DNA of 8,372 bases from Ruminococcus sp. (GTDB lineage: Bacteria > Bacillota > Clostridia > Oscillospirales > Ruminococcaceae): NCBI GenBank assembly GCA_014799675.1, contig JAAVHM010000125.1:1-8372 (forward strand). Reading direction: 5' to 3'. The translations under genes were made by a program, and so were the position numbers. How positions within the stretch are numbered: position 1 is the stretch's first letter; every line of letters starts with the position of its first letter. Positions 1 to 6,789 of the stretch are shown piece by piece. The notes beneath the pieces are model-generated. The model had not been told where the DNA came from. It did no database searches and saw nothing but the letters and a program-made list of their open reading frames with translations.

Positions 1-1160
1 AATTTAAGCTCCTCGGAAATCTTGTCAGTAAGCTTTTTGGAAGCTTCCTTTCTCATTCTTGAAAGTCTCTCCGCCTTTTCGGAAGCCTCTATAAGAAGCT
101 TGTTCTTGCGGACGCTTAACTCCTCTATCTCTTTTGAATACCCCGCTATCTCCCCCGCTTCGTTGCAGTAGGAGTTATACCTTGAAATAAGCTCTCCCAA
201 GGTGCAGGAATACCTCTTTTTTACATTATAAAGCTTTTCACGGCGTTCTGAAAGATATTCCAGACGCTGTTCGTCCACATCTATATTTTCTGCGGCTTTA
301 GACAGCTCTTCCCCTATATCGGCAAGCTCTATCTTTACCGTTTCAAGACGGTTGTTAAGCTGTTCAAGCTCAGGCATTATGTCCGCAAAATCAGCAAGCT
401 CGCCAATAATTCTGTCAATGCCTTCAGTCATGCCGGAATTATTCTCATCGCCGAGAATGGAAATATGAGAACCCGTCAAAGCCTCCGAAAGGACGCTGCT
501 GTTGTTTGCAATGGCAAATTCGTTTTCCACCGCTGTATCTTCGTTTTCGTCCTCCAGTTCAAGCTCTCCCACATCAGCAATAAATTGATTGAGGAAATCC
601 GCGCGGTTCTGCTTTTCACGCTCCAGTACCGCAAGCTGCTTTATTCTGCGGGCGGTACTTTGTAACTCTTTAAAGGAATTTTTGTAATCCTCAAGCTGAC
701 CTGCCAGATCTGCAAAGCTGTCCACAATTTCGATATGCTTTTCGGGATACATTAATATCCTGTTATCGTGCTGACCGTGGACGTCTATAAGCGTCTCGCC
801 AATTTCCCTTACAGCAGCAGCCGTTGCGGTCTTTGAATTAATTCTTGCGGTACTTCCTCCGTCAGCAAAGATCTCACGGGTTATCATAAGCTCGTCGTCC
901 TCGCAGCTTATCCCAAGCTCGGCAAGCTTATTTTTTGTATTGTTGGTAAGATTACGGAACATTGCCGTTACCGTAGACTTCTCACAGCCCGAACGGACAA
1001 TATCTTTGCTGACGCGCTTGCCGAGGACAGCGTTTATTCCGTTTATAAGAATGGATTTTCCGGCGCCGGTTTCACCCGTAAACACATTGAAATTTTTTGT
1101 AAAAGGTATCTCGGCCTTTTGTATGACCGCAAGATTTTCTATATATAATTCACAGAGCAT
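1..1160 (-). CDS. recN: DNA repair protein RecN, N-terminal part (cut by window edge)
   Basis: RecN is an SMC-like ATPase of the cytoplasm that acts early in double-strand-break repair with RecA. The frame is open from an ATG at 1158-1160 to position 1, giving about 386 residues, so roughly the last third (including Walker B) lies outside; the family is usually about 550-570 residues. The protein starts MLCELYIENLAVI, the typical RecN opening. The Walker A motif GETGAGKS is at residues 29-36 and the family motif DVHGQHDN at 126-133. After about residue 150 the sequence becomes rich in Glu, Lys and Leu, as expected for the RecN coiled coil. The start has a good SD, GAAAGGA at 1170-1176, 9 nt upstream. 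It follows argR by 27 nt with no terminator between them, matching the argR(ahrC)-recN order of Bacillota. Identification is secure. Confidence 0.96.
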   Translation of the reverse strand, partial: MLCELYIENLAVIQKAEIPFTKNFNVFTGETGAGKSILINGINAVLGKRVSKDIVRSGCEKSTVTAMFRNLTNNTKNKLAELGISCEDDELMITREIFADGGSTARINSKTATAAAVREIGETLIDVHGQHDNRILMYPEKHIEIVDSFADLAGQLEDYKNSFKELQSTARRIKQLAVLEREKQNRADFLNQFIADVGELELEDENEDTAVENEFAIANNSSVLSEALTGSHISILGDENNSGMTEGIDRIIGELADFADIMPELEQLNNRLETVKIELADIGEELSKAAENIDVDEQRLEYLSERREKLYNVKKRYSCTLGELISRYNSYCNEAGEIAGYSKEIEELSVRKNKLLIEASEKAERLSRMRKEASKKLTDKISEELK

Positions 1161-1187
1161 TTTAATACGTCCTTTCTGTAAAACTGT

Positions 1188-1628
1188 TCACTTCTTTATG
1201 AAAGCTTTCATTTCCCTAGTAAATTCCGAAGCGTCGGACTCGGTTTTCATAAGAGCAAAAATCGTATCGTCCCCCGCAATTGTACCCAGTACCTCGTCAA
1301 GATCCATTTTGTCAAGCATTGCACAGACCGCCTGCGCCATACCGATATGACATTTTATTACAACCGTGTTGCAGGCATAAACAACGTCCACAACTGAGTC
1401 TCTGAAAATTGGAGGATATTCGATATCCGCGCCCTTAGTCCTCACATAAATATATGCTCCGGAATCGGACATCTGCTTTCTTATGCGAAGCTCGTTTATG
1501 TCTCTCGAAAGCGTAGCCTGGGTAACATTAATACCGCTGTCCTCAAGATACTGCTTTAAAGCCTCCTGTGTAGAGACCTCGTGACTTTCTATTATTTCAA
1601 TAATTTTGCTTTGTCTTTGTTTTTTCAT
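1188..1628 (-). CDS. argR: Arginine repressor ArgR/AhrC
   Basis: This is a 146-residue transcription factor that senses L-arginine as a hexamer, represses arginine biosynthesis and often activates catabolism. The family is about 150 residues, so it is full length. The N-terminal winged-helix domain (about residues 1-70) carries the signature VTQATLSRD at 35-43, which contains the DNA-recognition helix. The C-terminal oligomerisation and arginine-binding domain (about 75-146) carries AQAVCAMLDK and GTIAGDDT at 115-122, whose two Asp residues are the known arginine ligands of the family. The ATG at 1626-1628 has the SD AAGAGG 9 nt upstream, and this SD includes part of the nadK stop codon. I saw no obvious ARG box next to the gene, and its position deep in an operon suggests expression from a distant promoter. 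Identification is secure; which arginine genes it controls cannot be told from here. Confidence 0.97.
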   Translation of the reverse strand: MKKQRQSKIIEIIESHEVSTQEALKQYLEDSGINVTQATLSRDINELRIRKQMSDSGAYIYVRTKGADIEYPPIFRDSVVDVVYACNTVVIKCHIGMAQAVCAMLDKMDLDEVLGTIAGDDTIFALMKTESDASEFTREMKAFIKK

Positions 1629-1637
1629 ATTTTGAAG

Positions 1638-1643
1638 CCTCTT
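1638..1643 (-). promoter_or_regulatory. argR ribosome binding site sharing the nadK stop codon
   Basis: On the minus strand the nadK stop TAA (1644-1642) runs straight into GAGG, forming AAGAGG centred 9 nt before the argR ATG. A ribosome ending nadK therefore sits on the argR initiation site. This suggests, but does not prove, translational coupling. Confidence 0.75.
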
Positions 1644-2496
1644 ATTTTATAGGATTCATAAGCTTGTTGTTTACAGCGTTAAAGAATGAATTTCCCTTAA
1701 TATCTATAAGCCGGAGCCTTTTCAGGGACTTTTTTATTATCAGCGTGTCGTTTTTCAATATCTGACAGTTCTTTTTGCCGTCCACAGAAAAGTACACCAA
1801 ATCGTCGTCAGCATAATGCCTTACCTCCAATGTTCTTTCGGCAGTAAAGACCATAGTCCTTGAAAACAGCGAATGAGGACATATAGGCGTAAGCTGTATA
1901 CATTCGGTACACGGTTCAAGTATTGGTCCGCCTGCTGAAAGAGCATACGCTGTAGAGCCTGTTGGCGTTGCAAAAACCATTCCGTCCGAACGCATTGAGC
2001 TTACCGCAATGCCGTCCGTAAAAACTGTATAGTCAGTGATTTTTGAATATGGTCTCGATATGACAACGTCATTAAGAGCAGTATGCTCGGAAATTATCTT
2101 GTTGTCCCGCATGACCGCAGCGTCTATCATCATTCGCGTTTCCACCGTATAATCACGGGTTTTTAACCTCGAAAGCATATCAAGCTCGTCTATCTCCATA
2201 GAAGCCATAAAGCCAAGCCTGCCGGTATTTATCCCCATAAGCGGCTTGTTGTAATTCGAGGCATGAACCGAAGCCTTAAGGATTGTTCCGTCGCCGCCTA
2301 TCGCTATTATTATGTCGCATTTCTCGGCAATTTCTTCAATTTTGCCGAATTTTACAAAACTCTTTTCCGCAAACTCGGCTTTGTAGCAGTCCGCCGCATA
2401 AATTTCCGTGCCAAGCTCGTTAAGTATATCACAGCACTTTATCGCTGTACTTAGCGCATTTTTCTTCCCGAAATTGGGGAATAAAACAATTTTCAT
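1642..2496 (-). CDS. nadK: NAD kinase (ATP/polyphosphate-dependent)
   Basis: NAD kinase phosphorylates NAD to NADP in the cytoplasm and is the only route to NADP in most bacteria. From the chosen start the protein has 284 residues, normal for the family. Motifs seen are GGDGT at 67-71 (nucleotide-binding and catalytic Asp), GINTGRLGF at 88-96, an Asn-Asp pair at 142-143 where many homologues have Asn-Glu, and TPTGSTAY at 177-184 in the all-beta C-terminal domain. Two in-frame ATGs compete. The one at 2503-2505 directly abuts the SD AAAGGA (2506-2511), leaving no spacer. The one at 2494-2496 is 9 nt away and gives MKIVLFPN, the usual family start, so I chose it. It follows tlyA by 18 nt and precedes argR by 13 nt. 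NADPH is used by the MEP-pathway reductoisomerase, a loose metabolic link to dxs upstream. Function is secure. Confidence 0.95.
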   Translation of the reverse strand: MKIVLFPNFGKKNALSTAIKCCDILNELGTEIYAADCYKAEFAEKSFVKFGKIEEIAEKCDIIIAIGGDGTILKASVHASNYNKPLMGINTGRLGFMASMEIDELDMLSRLKTRDYTVETRMMIDAAVMRDNKIISEHTALNDVVISRPYSKITDYTVFTDGIAVSSMRSDGMVFATPTGSTAYALSAGGPILEPCTECIQLTPICPHSLFSRTMVFTAERTLEVRHYADDDLVYFSVDGKKNCQILKNDTLIIKKSLKRLRLIDIKGNSFFNAVNNKLMNPIK

Positions 2497-2505
2497 TATG
2501 ACCAT

Positions 2506-2511
2506 TCCTTT
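2506..2511 (-). promoter_or_regulatory. nadK ribosome binding site that decides the start
   Basis: AAAGGA on the minus strand is followed immediately by ATG (2505-2503) and, 9 nt after the SD, by a second in-frame ATG (2496-2494). Only the second has workable spacing, so the longer 287-residue reading is probably three residues too long. Confidence 0.8.
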
Positions 2512-2514
2512 GGT

Positions 2515-3315
2515 TTATTTAAATTCATCAAAAGCCGACGAAACGATTTTTTTGAAATCAAAATCATGCTGTACGGTTTGTGTTCCGACTTTAAGATAAG
2601 CAAGATACTCTATATTTCCGTCCCCGCCCGATATAGGCGAGTGGGTAACTTTTTCTGCGGAAAGCCCCACAGAAAAGCAAAACGAAATTATATCCTCCAG
2701 AACACGCTCGTGGACTTTCCTGTCCTTAACTATACCGTTCTTGCCGATATTGGCTCTCCCCGCCTCAAACTGGGGCTTTATCAGGACAGCCGCTTCTCCG
2801 TTTTCGGGGAGAAGCTCCCTTATTTTTGGTAAAATTTGTTTAAGCGAAACAAAGGATACGTCCGCAGAAATAAAATCGGGACTTTTCGGAAAATCTTCCG
2901 CCGAAAGATTTTTGATATTTGTACCCTCCATATTCAGTACCCTGCTGTCAGCCGCAAGCTTTTCGTCAAGCTGACCGTGACCCACATCAACAGCGTAAAC
3001 GTACGCCGCGCCGTTTTGCAGCATACAGTCCGTAAAACCGCCCGTTGAAGCGCCGATGTCTATGCAGACACGACCGTTAAGGTCTATACCGAATTCGTAG
3101 ACCGCCTTTTCAAGCTTTAATCCTCCCCTGCCAACATATCGGAGCTGTTCGCCTATGATTTTTATTTCGGAACTTTCTCCCGTTTCACAAGAGGGCTTTG
3201 TAACAGACTTTCCGTTCACAAGAACCTGTCCCGCTTTGATAAGCTCCTTTGCACGTTCACGGCTTTTTGCAAGTCCACTTTCGGTAAGATAAACGTCAAG
3301 TCGCACGTTTTTCAC
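2515..3315 (-). CDS. tlyA: TlyA family rRNA (cytidine-2'-O)-methyltransferase
   Basis: TlyA proteins transfer a methyl group from SAM to the ribose of cytidines in rRNA (23S C1920, and in one subgroup also 16S C1409), at the subunit interface where capreomycin and viomycin bind. The 266-residue protein has an S4 RNA-binding domain at about residues 5-60 (RLDVYLTESGLAKSRERAKE), then a Rossmann methyltransferase domain with SAM loop DIGASTGGFTD at 86-96. A K-D-K-E catalytic tetrad can be placed at K67 (GGLKLE), D152 (ADVSF), K180 (LIKPQFE) and E236 (GNIEYL), close to the numbering of the mycobacterial enzyme. No ATG start exists. GTG at 3315 has AAAAGG 6 nt upstream and gives MKNVRLDVYL, a typical start. 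TTG at 3330 has GAGGA 6 nt upstream and remains possible (271 residues). It overlaps the end of dxs by 20 nt. A haemolysin label would be historical. Family is secure; the exact rRNA target is inference. Confidence 0.93.
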   Translation of the reverse strand: MKNVRLDVYLTESGLAKSRERAKELIKAGQVLVNGKSVTKPSCETGESSEIKIIGEQLRYVGRGGLKLEKAVYEFGIDLNGRVCIDIGASTGGFTDCMLQNGAAYVYAVDVGHGQLDEKLAADSRVLNMEGTNIKNLSAEDFPKSPDFISADVSFVSLKQILPKIRELLPENGEAAVLIKPQFEAGRANIGKNGIVKDRKVHERVLEDIISFCFSVGLSAEKVTHSPISGGDGNIEYLAYLKVGTQTVQHDFDFKKIVSSAFDEFK

Positions 3316-5146
3316 TTCCAACCTTTTCAAGAATTTTCCTCATGCCGTTTTCGCTTAAACCGTATTTTTCCATACAGCTTGAAAGGTCAGCCTGCTTTAC
3401 AAAGCCGTCCACGGCAGTTATGACAAATTTGCCCTTATAGCCCTTTTGATAAAGCCCCGCAAGAAGTCTTTCGCCTATCCCCCCCGAACGTGAGCTTTCC
3501 TCAAAGAAATATATCTCGGAGTAATTCATGCAGATTGCCTTTACTTCCTCATCTATCGGGTAAATTTTTACAAGCTTCAGGACGTCGGTATCGCTCCCCG
3601 CCGCATTGTAAAGATTATGTATTATTCTTCCGTAAGAAATTGCAAGTTTATTGCTGCCGTTATTTTTCAGCAAATAGGAATCGGAATCCGTTTCTCCGAC
3701 AGTAACGGTCTCCTCTCCTTTGGGATACCGCACCGCTGCAATTCCCTCCTCCAAGTAAACCGCGCATTCAAGGCACATTTCAAGCTCGGAGTATGTAGAG
3801 GGAGAATATATTGCCGTATTGGGAATCGTAAGCAGCATTGGTATGTCAAAAAGTCCCTGATGAGTTTCGCCGTCGTCGCCGATAAAGCCCGCACGGTCGA
3901 TACCAAGAACAATGTGAGTATTATCTATCGCCGCATCGTGTATAAGCTGGTCGTAGGAACGCTGCAAAAAGCTTGAATACACGGCGAAAACAGGTATCTT
4001 GCCGCTTTTGGCAAGTCCCGCCGAAAATGTCACAGCGTGCTGTTCCGCAATTCCTACGTCAAAAAAGCGGTCGCTGTGCTCTGCCGCAAAGTGCTGCAAG
4101 CCTGTGCCGTATTTCATGGCGGCTGTTATTGCACAAATGCTGCTGTCATTGTCCGCAAGGCTGCTCAGCTTTTTGCCGAACACCTCCGAAAAAGCGTCCG
4201 TCACATTGTTGTCGGGATTTTCCTTATTATACCCCACAGAGGGAATTGCATGAAAAGCCCCCGGATTATTTTCTGCGGGAGAAAATCCCCTGCCCTTTAT
4301 TGTGTTGACGTGGACAAAAACGGGACAGCGGAGCTTTTTCGCCGCCCGCAGAGCCTCTTCAAGCTCTGCAATATTGTGTCCGTCAATTGGACCTAAGTAC
4401 ACAAATCCCATATCCTCAAACATTGTGGAGTGATAAAGCACCGATTTCAGCGCAGATTTAGACGCCACAATAAATTTTTTAAGCGGTTCACCCACTATTG
4501 GAGTTTCGGTAAGAATTTTTTCCACCTTTTTCTTAGCGTCAAGGTATGCAGTATTGCCGCGTATCGAAGTGAGATACTTTGCAAACGCTCCCACATTTTT
4601 AGATATGGACATATCGTTGTGATTTAGAATTACAATAATATTATCCTTGCTTTTTCCCGCGTTGTTCAGCCCCTCATAGGCAAGACCGCCTGTAAACGCG
4701 CCGTCGCCTATTACCGCAATGGCATGGTGATTGTCGCCGTTAAGCCGCATTGCTTCCGCAATGCCGAAAGCCGCGGATATTGCCGTACTGCTGTGACCGC
4801 TTATAAATGCGTCATGCTCCGACTCCTCGGGACGGCAAAAGCCCGATATCCCGCCCTCTTTTCTCAATGTGGAAAAGCTGTCGTAACGTCCCGTAAGGAG
4901 CTTGTGGGTATAGGACTGATGACCAACGTCCCAGACTATCTTGTCGGCAGGCGAACGGAACACGCGGTGCAAAGCAACGGTAAGCTCAACCGTTCCGAGA
5001 TTTGAGGAAAGGTGTCCCCCGTTTTTCATGACCGTACCGATAATTTTTTTGCGTATCTCACCGCAAAGCCTTTCGCATTGGGGTATAGTCAGACTGCTAA
5101 GCTCCTGCGGAAGAATCAAATTATTTAAGCGTTTAATTTTACTCAT
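3296..5146 (-). CDS. dxs: 1-deoxy-D-xylulose-5-phosphate synthase
   Basis: Dxs condenses pyruvate and glyceraldehyde 3-phosphate to DXP using thiamine diphosphate (ThDP), the entry step of the MEP isoprenoid pathway. DXP also feeds thiamine and pyridoxal synthesis in many bacteria. The 616-residue protein is full length. Its N-terminal ThDP domain shows GGHLSSNLG at 43-51 with the conserved His45, GHQSYTHK at 75-82, and the metal/ThDP motif GDGAFTGG at 147-154 followed by NHNDMSIS at 175-182. The central transketolase-like domain has DVGIAEQHA at 363-371 with catalytic Glu368, YSSFLQRSYDQ at 390-400 and a GETHQG motif at 426-431. The C-terminal domain (about 490-616) ends with a Gly-rich region, SRSGGIGERL. 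His176 replaces the Asp of the E. coli LNDNEMSIS segment; I believe this is common in Clostridia. The ATG at 5144-5146 has AAAGG 8 nt upstream. It is coupled to the PAP2-like gene before it and overlaps tlyA after it. Confidence 0.98.
   Translation of the reverse strand: MSKIKRLNNLILPQELSSLTIPQCERLCGEIRKKIIGTVMKNGGHLSSNLGTVELTVALHRVFRSPADKIVWDVGHQSYTHKLLTGRYDSFSTLRKEGGISGFCRPEESEHDAFISGHSSTAISAAFGIAEAMRLNGDNHHAIAVIGDGAFTGGLAYEGLNNAGKSKDNIIVILNHNDMSISKNVGAFAKYLTSIRGNTAYLDAKKKVEKILTETPIVGEPLKKFIVASKSALKSVLYHSTMFEDMGFVYLGPIDGHNIAELEEALRAAKKLRCPVFVHVNTIKGRGFSPAENNPGAFHAIPSVGYNKENPDNNVTDAFSEVFGKKLSSLADNDSSICAITAAMKYGTGLQHFAAEHSDRFFDVGIAEQHAVTFSAGLAKSGKIPVFAVYSSFLQRSYDQLIHDAAIDNTHIVLGIDRAGFIGDDGETHQGLFDIPMLLTIPNTAIYSPSTYSELEMCLECAVYLEEGIAAVRYPKGEETVTVGETDSDSYLLKNNGSNKLAISYGRIIHNLYNAAGSDTDVLKLVKIYPIDEEVKAICMNYSEIYFFEESSRSGGIGERLLAGLYQKGYKGKFVITAVDGFVKQADLSSCMEKYGLSENGMRKILEKVGSEKRAT
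3322..3341 (-). promoter_or_regulatory. Two competing ribosome binding sites for tlyA inside the dxs 3' end
   Basis: GAGGA (3337-3341) lies 6 nt before a TTG at 3330, and AAAAGG (3322-3327) lies 6 nt before a GTG at 3315. Both starts are in the tlyA frame and both sites are inside dxs coding sequence. The GTG start gives the better match to family N-termini. Confidence 0.55.
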
Positions 5147-5154
5147 AAAAACAA

Positions 5155-5160
5155 CCTTTA
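5155..5160 (-). promoter_or_regulatory. dxs ribosome binding site overlapping the upstream stop codon
   Basis: The stop TAA of the PAP2-like gene (5160-5158) forms the first bases of TAAAGG, the dxs SD, with 8 nt to the dxs ATG. Only 11 nt separate the two genes, which favours coupled translation. Confidence 0.75.
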
Positions 5161-5646
5161 CATTATTGTCAAATTCATAGGCACAAGCATTGATATCAGA
5201 ATCCCAAGCAATGCTCCGCCGAGGACTTCAAAGGGAGTGTGTCCTAAATATTCTTTAAGCTCTTTTTTCTTTTTCTCGTTGGCGGGCTTTTCGCTTTCAT
5301 CGTTCGCCTTTATGCCCTTGACTGCGAAGAGCCTGTTTATCCTGTTTATCTCACGTGCGTGAAGTCCCGCAGAACGTCTTACTCCCATTGCGTCGTACAT
5401 AACTATCATTGCAACAATAAACATAATTGCAAATTCGGGAGAATCAACGCCGCATTCCCTGCACATTGCGATAGTTGCCGAGCATACAAGCGCAGAGTGA
5501 GAACTGGGCATTCCCCCTGCTCCAAAAAGACGTTCAGCATGAAATTTCTTCGTCTGTATAAAATTGAGAATCGTTTTTATGATCTGCGCCGCGCACCACG
5601 ATATCACCGCCGCGGTCAGAACATAATTGTATGAAAAATCATTCAT
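5158..5646 (-). CDS. Divergent PAP2 family membrane protein (DUF212, YuiD-like)
   Basis: This is a small integral membrane protein of the divergent PAP2 family (B. subtilis YuiD type); its substrate is not established. The 162 residues from the chosen start contain hydrophobic segments at about 9-29, 53-63, 73-85 and 141-155. The family block GGMPSSHSA at about 44-52 resembles motif 2 (PSGH) of PAP2 phosphatases. YDAMGVRRSAG is at 84-94, and LGHTPFEVLGGALLGI at 134-149 resembles motif 3, with His136 and Glu140 where PAP2 enzymes have His and Asp. A very charged Lys/Glu loop (about 115-131) separates the last two segments. The ATG at 5655 overlaps the SD AAAGGA; the in-frame ATG at 5646 has 8 nt spacing and was chosen. 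It lies 31 nt after ispA and 11 nt before dxs. This placement suggests, by inference only, action on a lipid or isoprenyl (di)phosphate. Confidence 0.9.
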   Translation of the reverse strand: MNDFSYNYVLTAAVISWCAAQIIKTILNFIQTKKFHAERLFGAGGMPSSHSALVCSATIAMCRECGVDSPEFAIMFIVAMIVMYDAMGVRRSAGLHAREINRINRLFAVKGIKANDESEKPANEKKKKELKEYLGHTPFEVLGGALLGILISMLVPMNLTIM

Positions 5647-5654
5647 TTTATTCA

Positions 5655-5660
5655 TCCTTT
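5655..5660 (-). promoter_or_regulatory. Ribosome binding site of the PAP2-like gene that decides its start
   Basis: AAAGGA shares its final A with an ATG (5655-5653), so that ATG cannot be used with this SD. The next in-frame ATG (5646-5644) is 8 nt downstream, which sets the start at 5646. Confidence 0.8.
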
Positions 5661-5677
5661 GTTTTGTTACTATACTA

Positions 5678-6580
5678 TCAATAATTCCTTGCCAGCAGGA
5701 ACATTGTCAATTCCTTAAGGAACTCGTTATCTCCGAAATTATCAAGCTCCGAAATGGCTTCCTTTGTAAGCTTTTCAGCGGTCTTTCGTGACTCTTCAAG
5801 TCCATATAAGGAAACATAAGTGGTCTTTCCGCTTTCCTTGTCGCTTCCTATGGGCTTGCCTAAAAGCTTTTCGTCACCGCTTACGTCAAGAATGTCGTCC
5901 TTTATCTGAAACGCAAGCCCAAGCTTTTCAGCATATGCTTCCGCCGATTTAAGCTTTGTCTCGTCTGCATTTGCCGCAATACAGCCTATCTTGCAGGCGG
6001 CTTTAAGCAGCGATCCCGTTTTCATGCCGTACATTTCAAAGAGCAGATCTCCCGTCATTTCAACGTTATAAGACGTGTCAATGACCTGACCGCCTATCAT
6101 TCCGTTTATGCCAACGTCCCTTGAAAGCTCTGAAATTACTGTTATTTTTGTTTCCGCCGGCAAGTCGCTTCCGCTTATTATCTCATAGGAAAGATTAAGC
6201 AAAGCATCCCCCGCAAGCAAAGCCTCCGCTTCGCCGTAAGCCTTGTGACAGGAGGGCTTTCCACGGCGCAGGTCGTCGTCGTCCATACAAGGCAGGTCGT
6301 CGTGTATAAGAGAAAAGGTGTGTATCATTTCCAGCGCACAGGCAGACGGCAGGACTTTTTTTACGTCCCCTCCGCATATTCGGCAGAATTCCAGCATGAG
6401 GGCGGGACGTATCCTTTTGCCCCCCGCCGAAAGAGAGTACCACATCGCCTCAACAATACTTTTTTTGCAGTAACCGTTTTTTGCGGAGTTTTCTTTAAGA
6501 CGTTCAAGCTCGCTGTTCGTCATAGCCGCAAGCTCGTCAAGGTGAGCCTTTGAGCGTTCCGAAAAAATATAATTGTCCAT
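5678..6580 (-). CDS. ispA: Short-chain polyprenyl synthase, probable farnesyl diphosphate synthase
   Basis: The enzyme adds isopentenyl diphosphate to allylic diphosphates in a head-to-tail manner. The 300-residue all-helical protein has GGKRIRP at 53-59, the first Asp-rich motif DDLPCMD at 94-100 followed by DDDLRRGKP, GMIGGQVIDT at 160-169, KTG at 187-189, and the second Asp-rich motif DDILD at 228-232 followed by GSDKESGKTTYV. The DDxxxxD form of the first motif and an aromatic Phe89 five residues before it are the chain-length features of bacterial type FPP synthases, pointing to C15. This is inference; geranyl or geranylgeranyl output is not excluded. The frame could open at 6628, but that would lie inside xseB. 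ATG at 6580, 4 nt after the xseB stop, gives the usual length. Its SD is weak (GAG 7 nt upstream, or a GGGG about 13 nt upstream), so translation may depend on coupling to xseB. Confidence 0.94.
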   Translation of the reverse strand: MDNYIFSERSKAHLDELAAMTNSELERLKENSAKNGYCKKSIVEAMWYSLSAGGKRIRPALMLEFCRICGGDVKKVLPSACALEMIHTFSLIHDDLPCMDDDDLRRGKPSCHKAYGEAEALLAGDALLNLSYEIISGSDLPAETKITVISELSRDVGINGMIGGQVIDTSYNVEMTGDLLFEMYGMKTGSLLKAACKIGCIAANADETKLKSAEAYAEKLGLAFQIKDDILDVSGDEKLLGKPIGSDKESGKTTYVSLYGLEESRKTAEKLTKEAISELDNFGDNEFLKELTMFLLARNY

Positions 6581-6584
6581 TATT

Positions 6585-6788
6585 TTACTCGTTCCCCATT
6601 TCCGTGTCATTATTGTCCTCGTCCGCAACTGTCACAAGAAGCTCCGCCTGTTCAAGCTGTTTTCGGCAGCTTCCCAAAATAGCCGCGCCCTCTCGGTATA
6701 TTTCTATCGCCTCTTCAAGAGAGGTCTCGTTATTTTCAAGCTTTTCAATAATTTCGTCAAGCCTTTTAATGGATTCTTCAAACTTCAT
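6585..6788 (-). CDS. xseB: Exodeoxyribonuclease VII small subunit
   Basis: XseB is the small subunit of exonuclease VII; several copies bind the large subunit to form an enzyme that degrades single-stranded DNA from both ends to oligonucleotides. The 67-residue protein begins MKFEESIKRLDEIIEKLENN and continues ETSLEEAIEIYREG, the diagnostic helical hairpin of the family, with a short acidic tail (DEDNNDTEMGNE). The length is normal. A longer frame from TTG at 6812 is less likely: ATG at 6788 has the strong SD AGAGGA (6797-6802) 8 nt upstream. It starts 1 nt after the xseA stop and ends 4 nt before ispA, so all three are probably translated from one message. Confidence 0.95.
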   Translation of the reverse strand: MKFEESIKRLDEIIEKLENNETSLEEAIEIYREGAAILGSCRKQLEQAELLVTVADEDNNDTEMGNE

Positions 6789-6789
6789 A

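Noticed and set aside
175..184. Doubt over whether frame breaks occur in the recN region, since no long minus-strand frame closes there
   Set aside because: Translating the minus strand from 1160 to 1 gives an uninterrupted RecN reading; it simply runs off the window edge.
1161..1187. argR-recN gap as a possible promoter or terminator
   Set aside because: The 27 nt hold the recN SD and no hairpin plus T-tract, and are too short for a convincing promoter.
940..1350. Open plus-strand frame of 136 codons
   Set aside because: It is antisense to the recN 5' end, including Walker A, and to the argR 3' end. No SD or family resemblance was seen.
3617..4396. Cluster of overlapping plus-strand frames of 84-119 codons
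   Set aside because: All are antisense to dxs, in several frames at once, as expected from codon-biased coding DNA.
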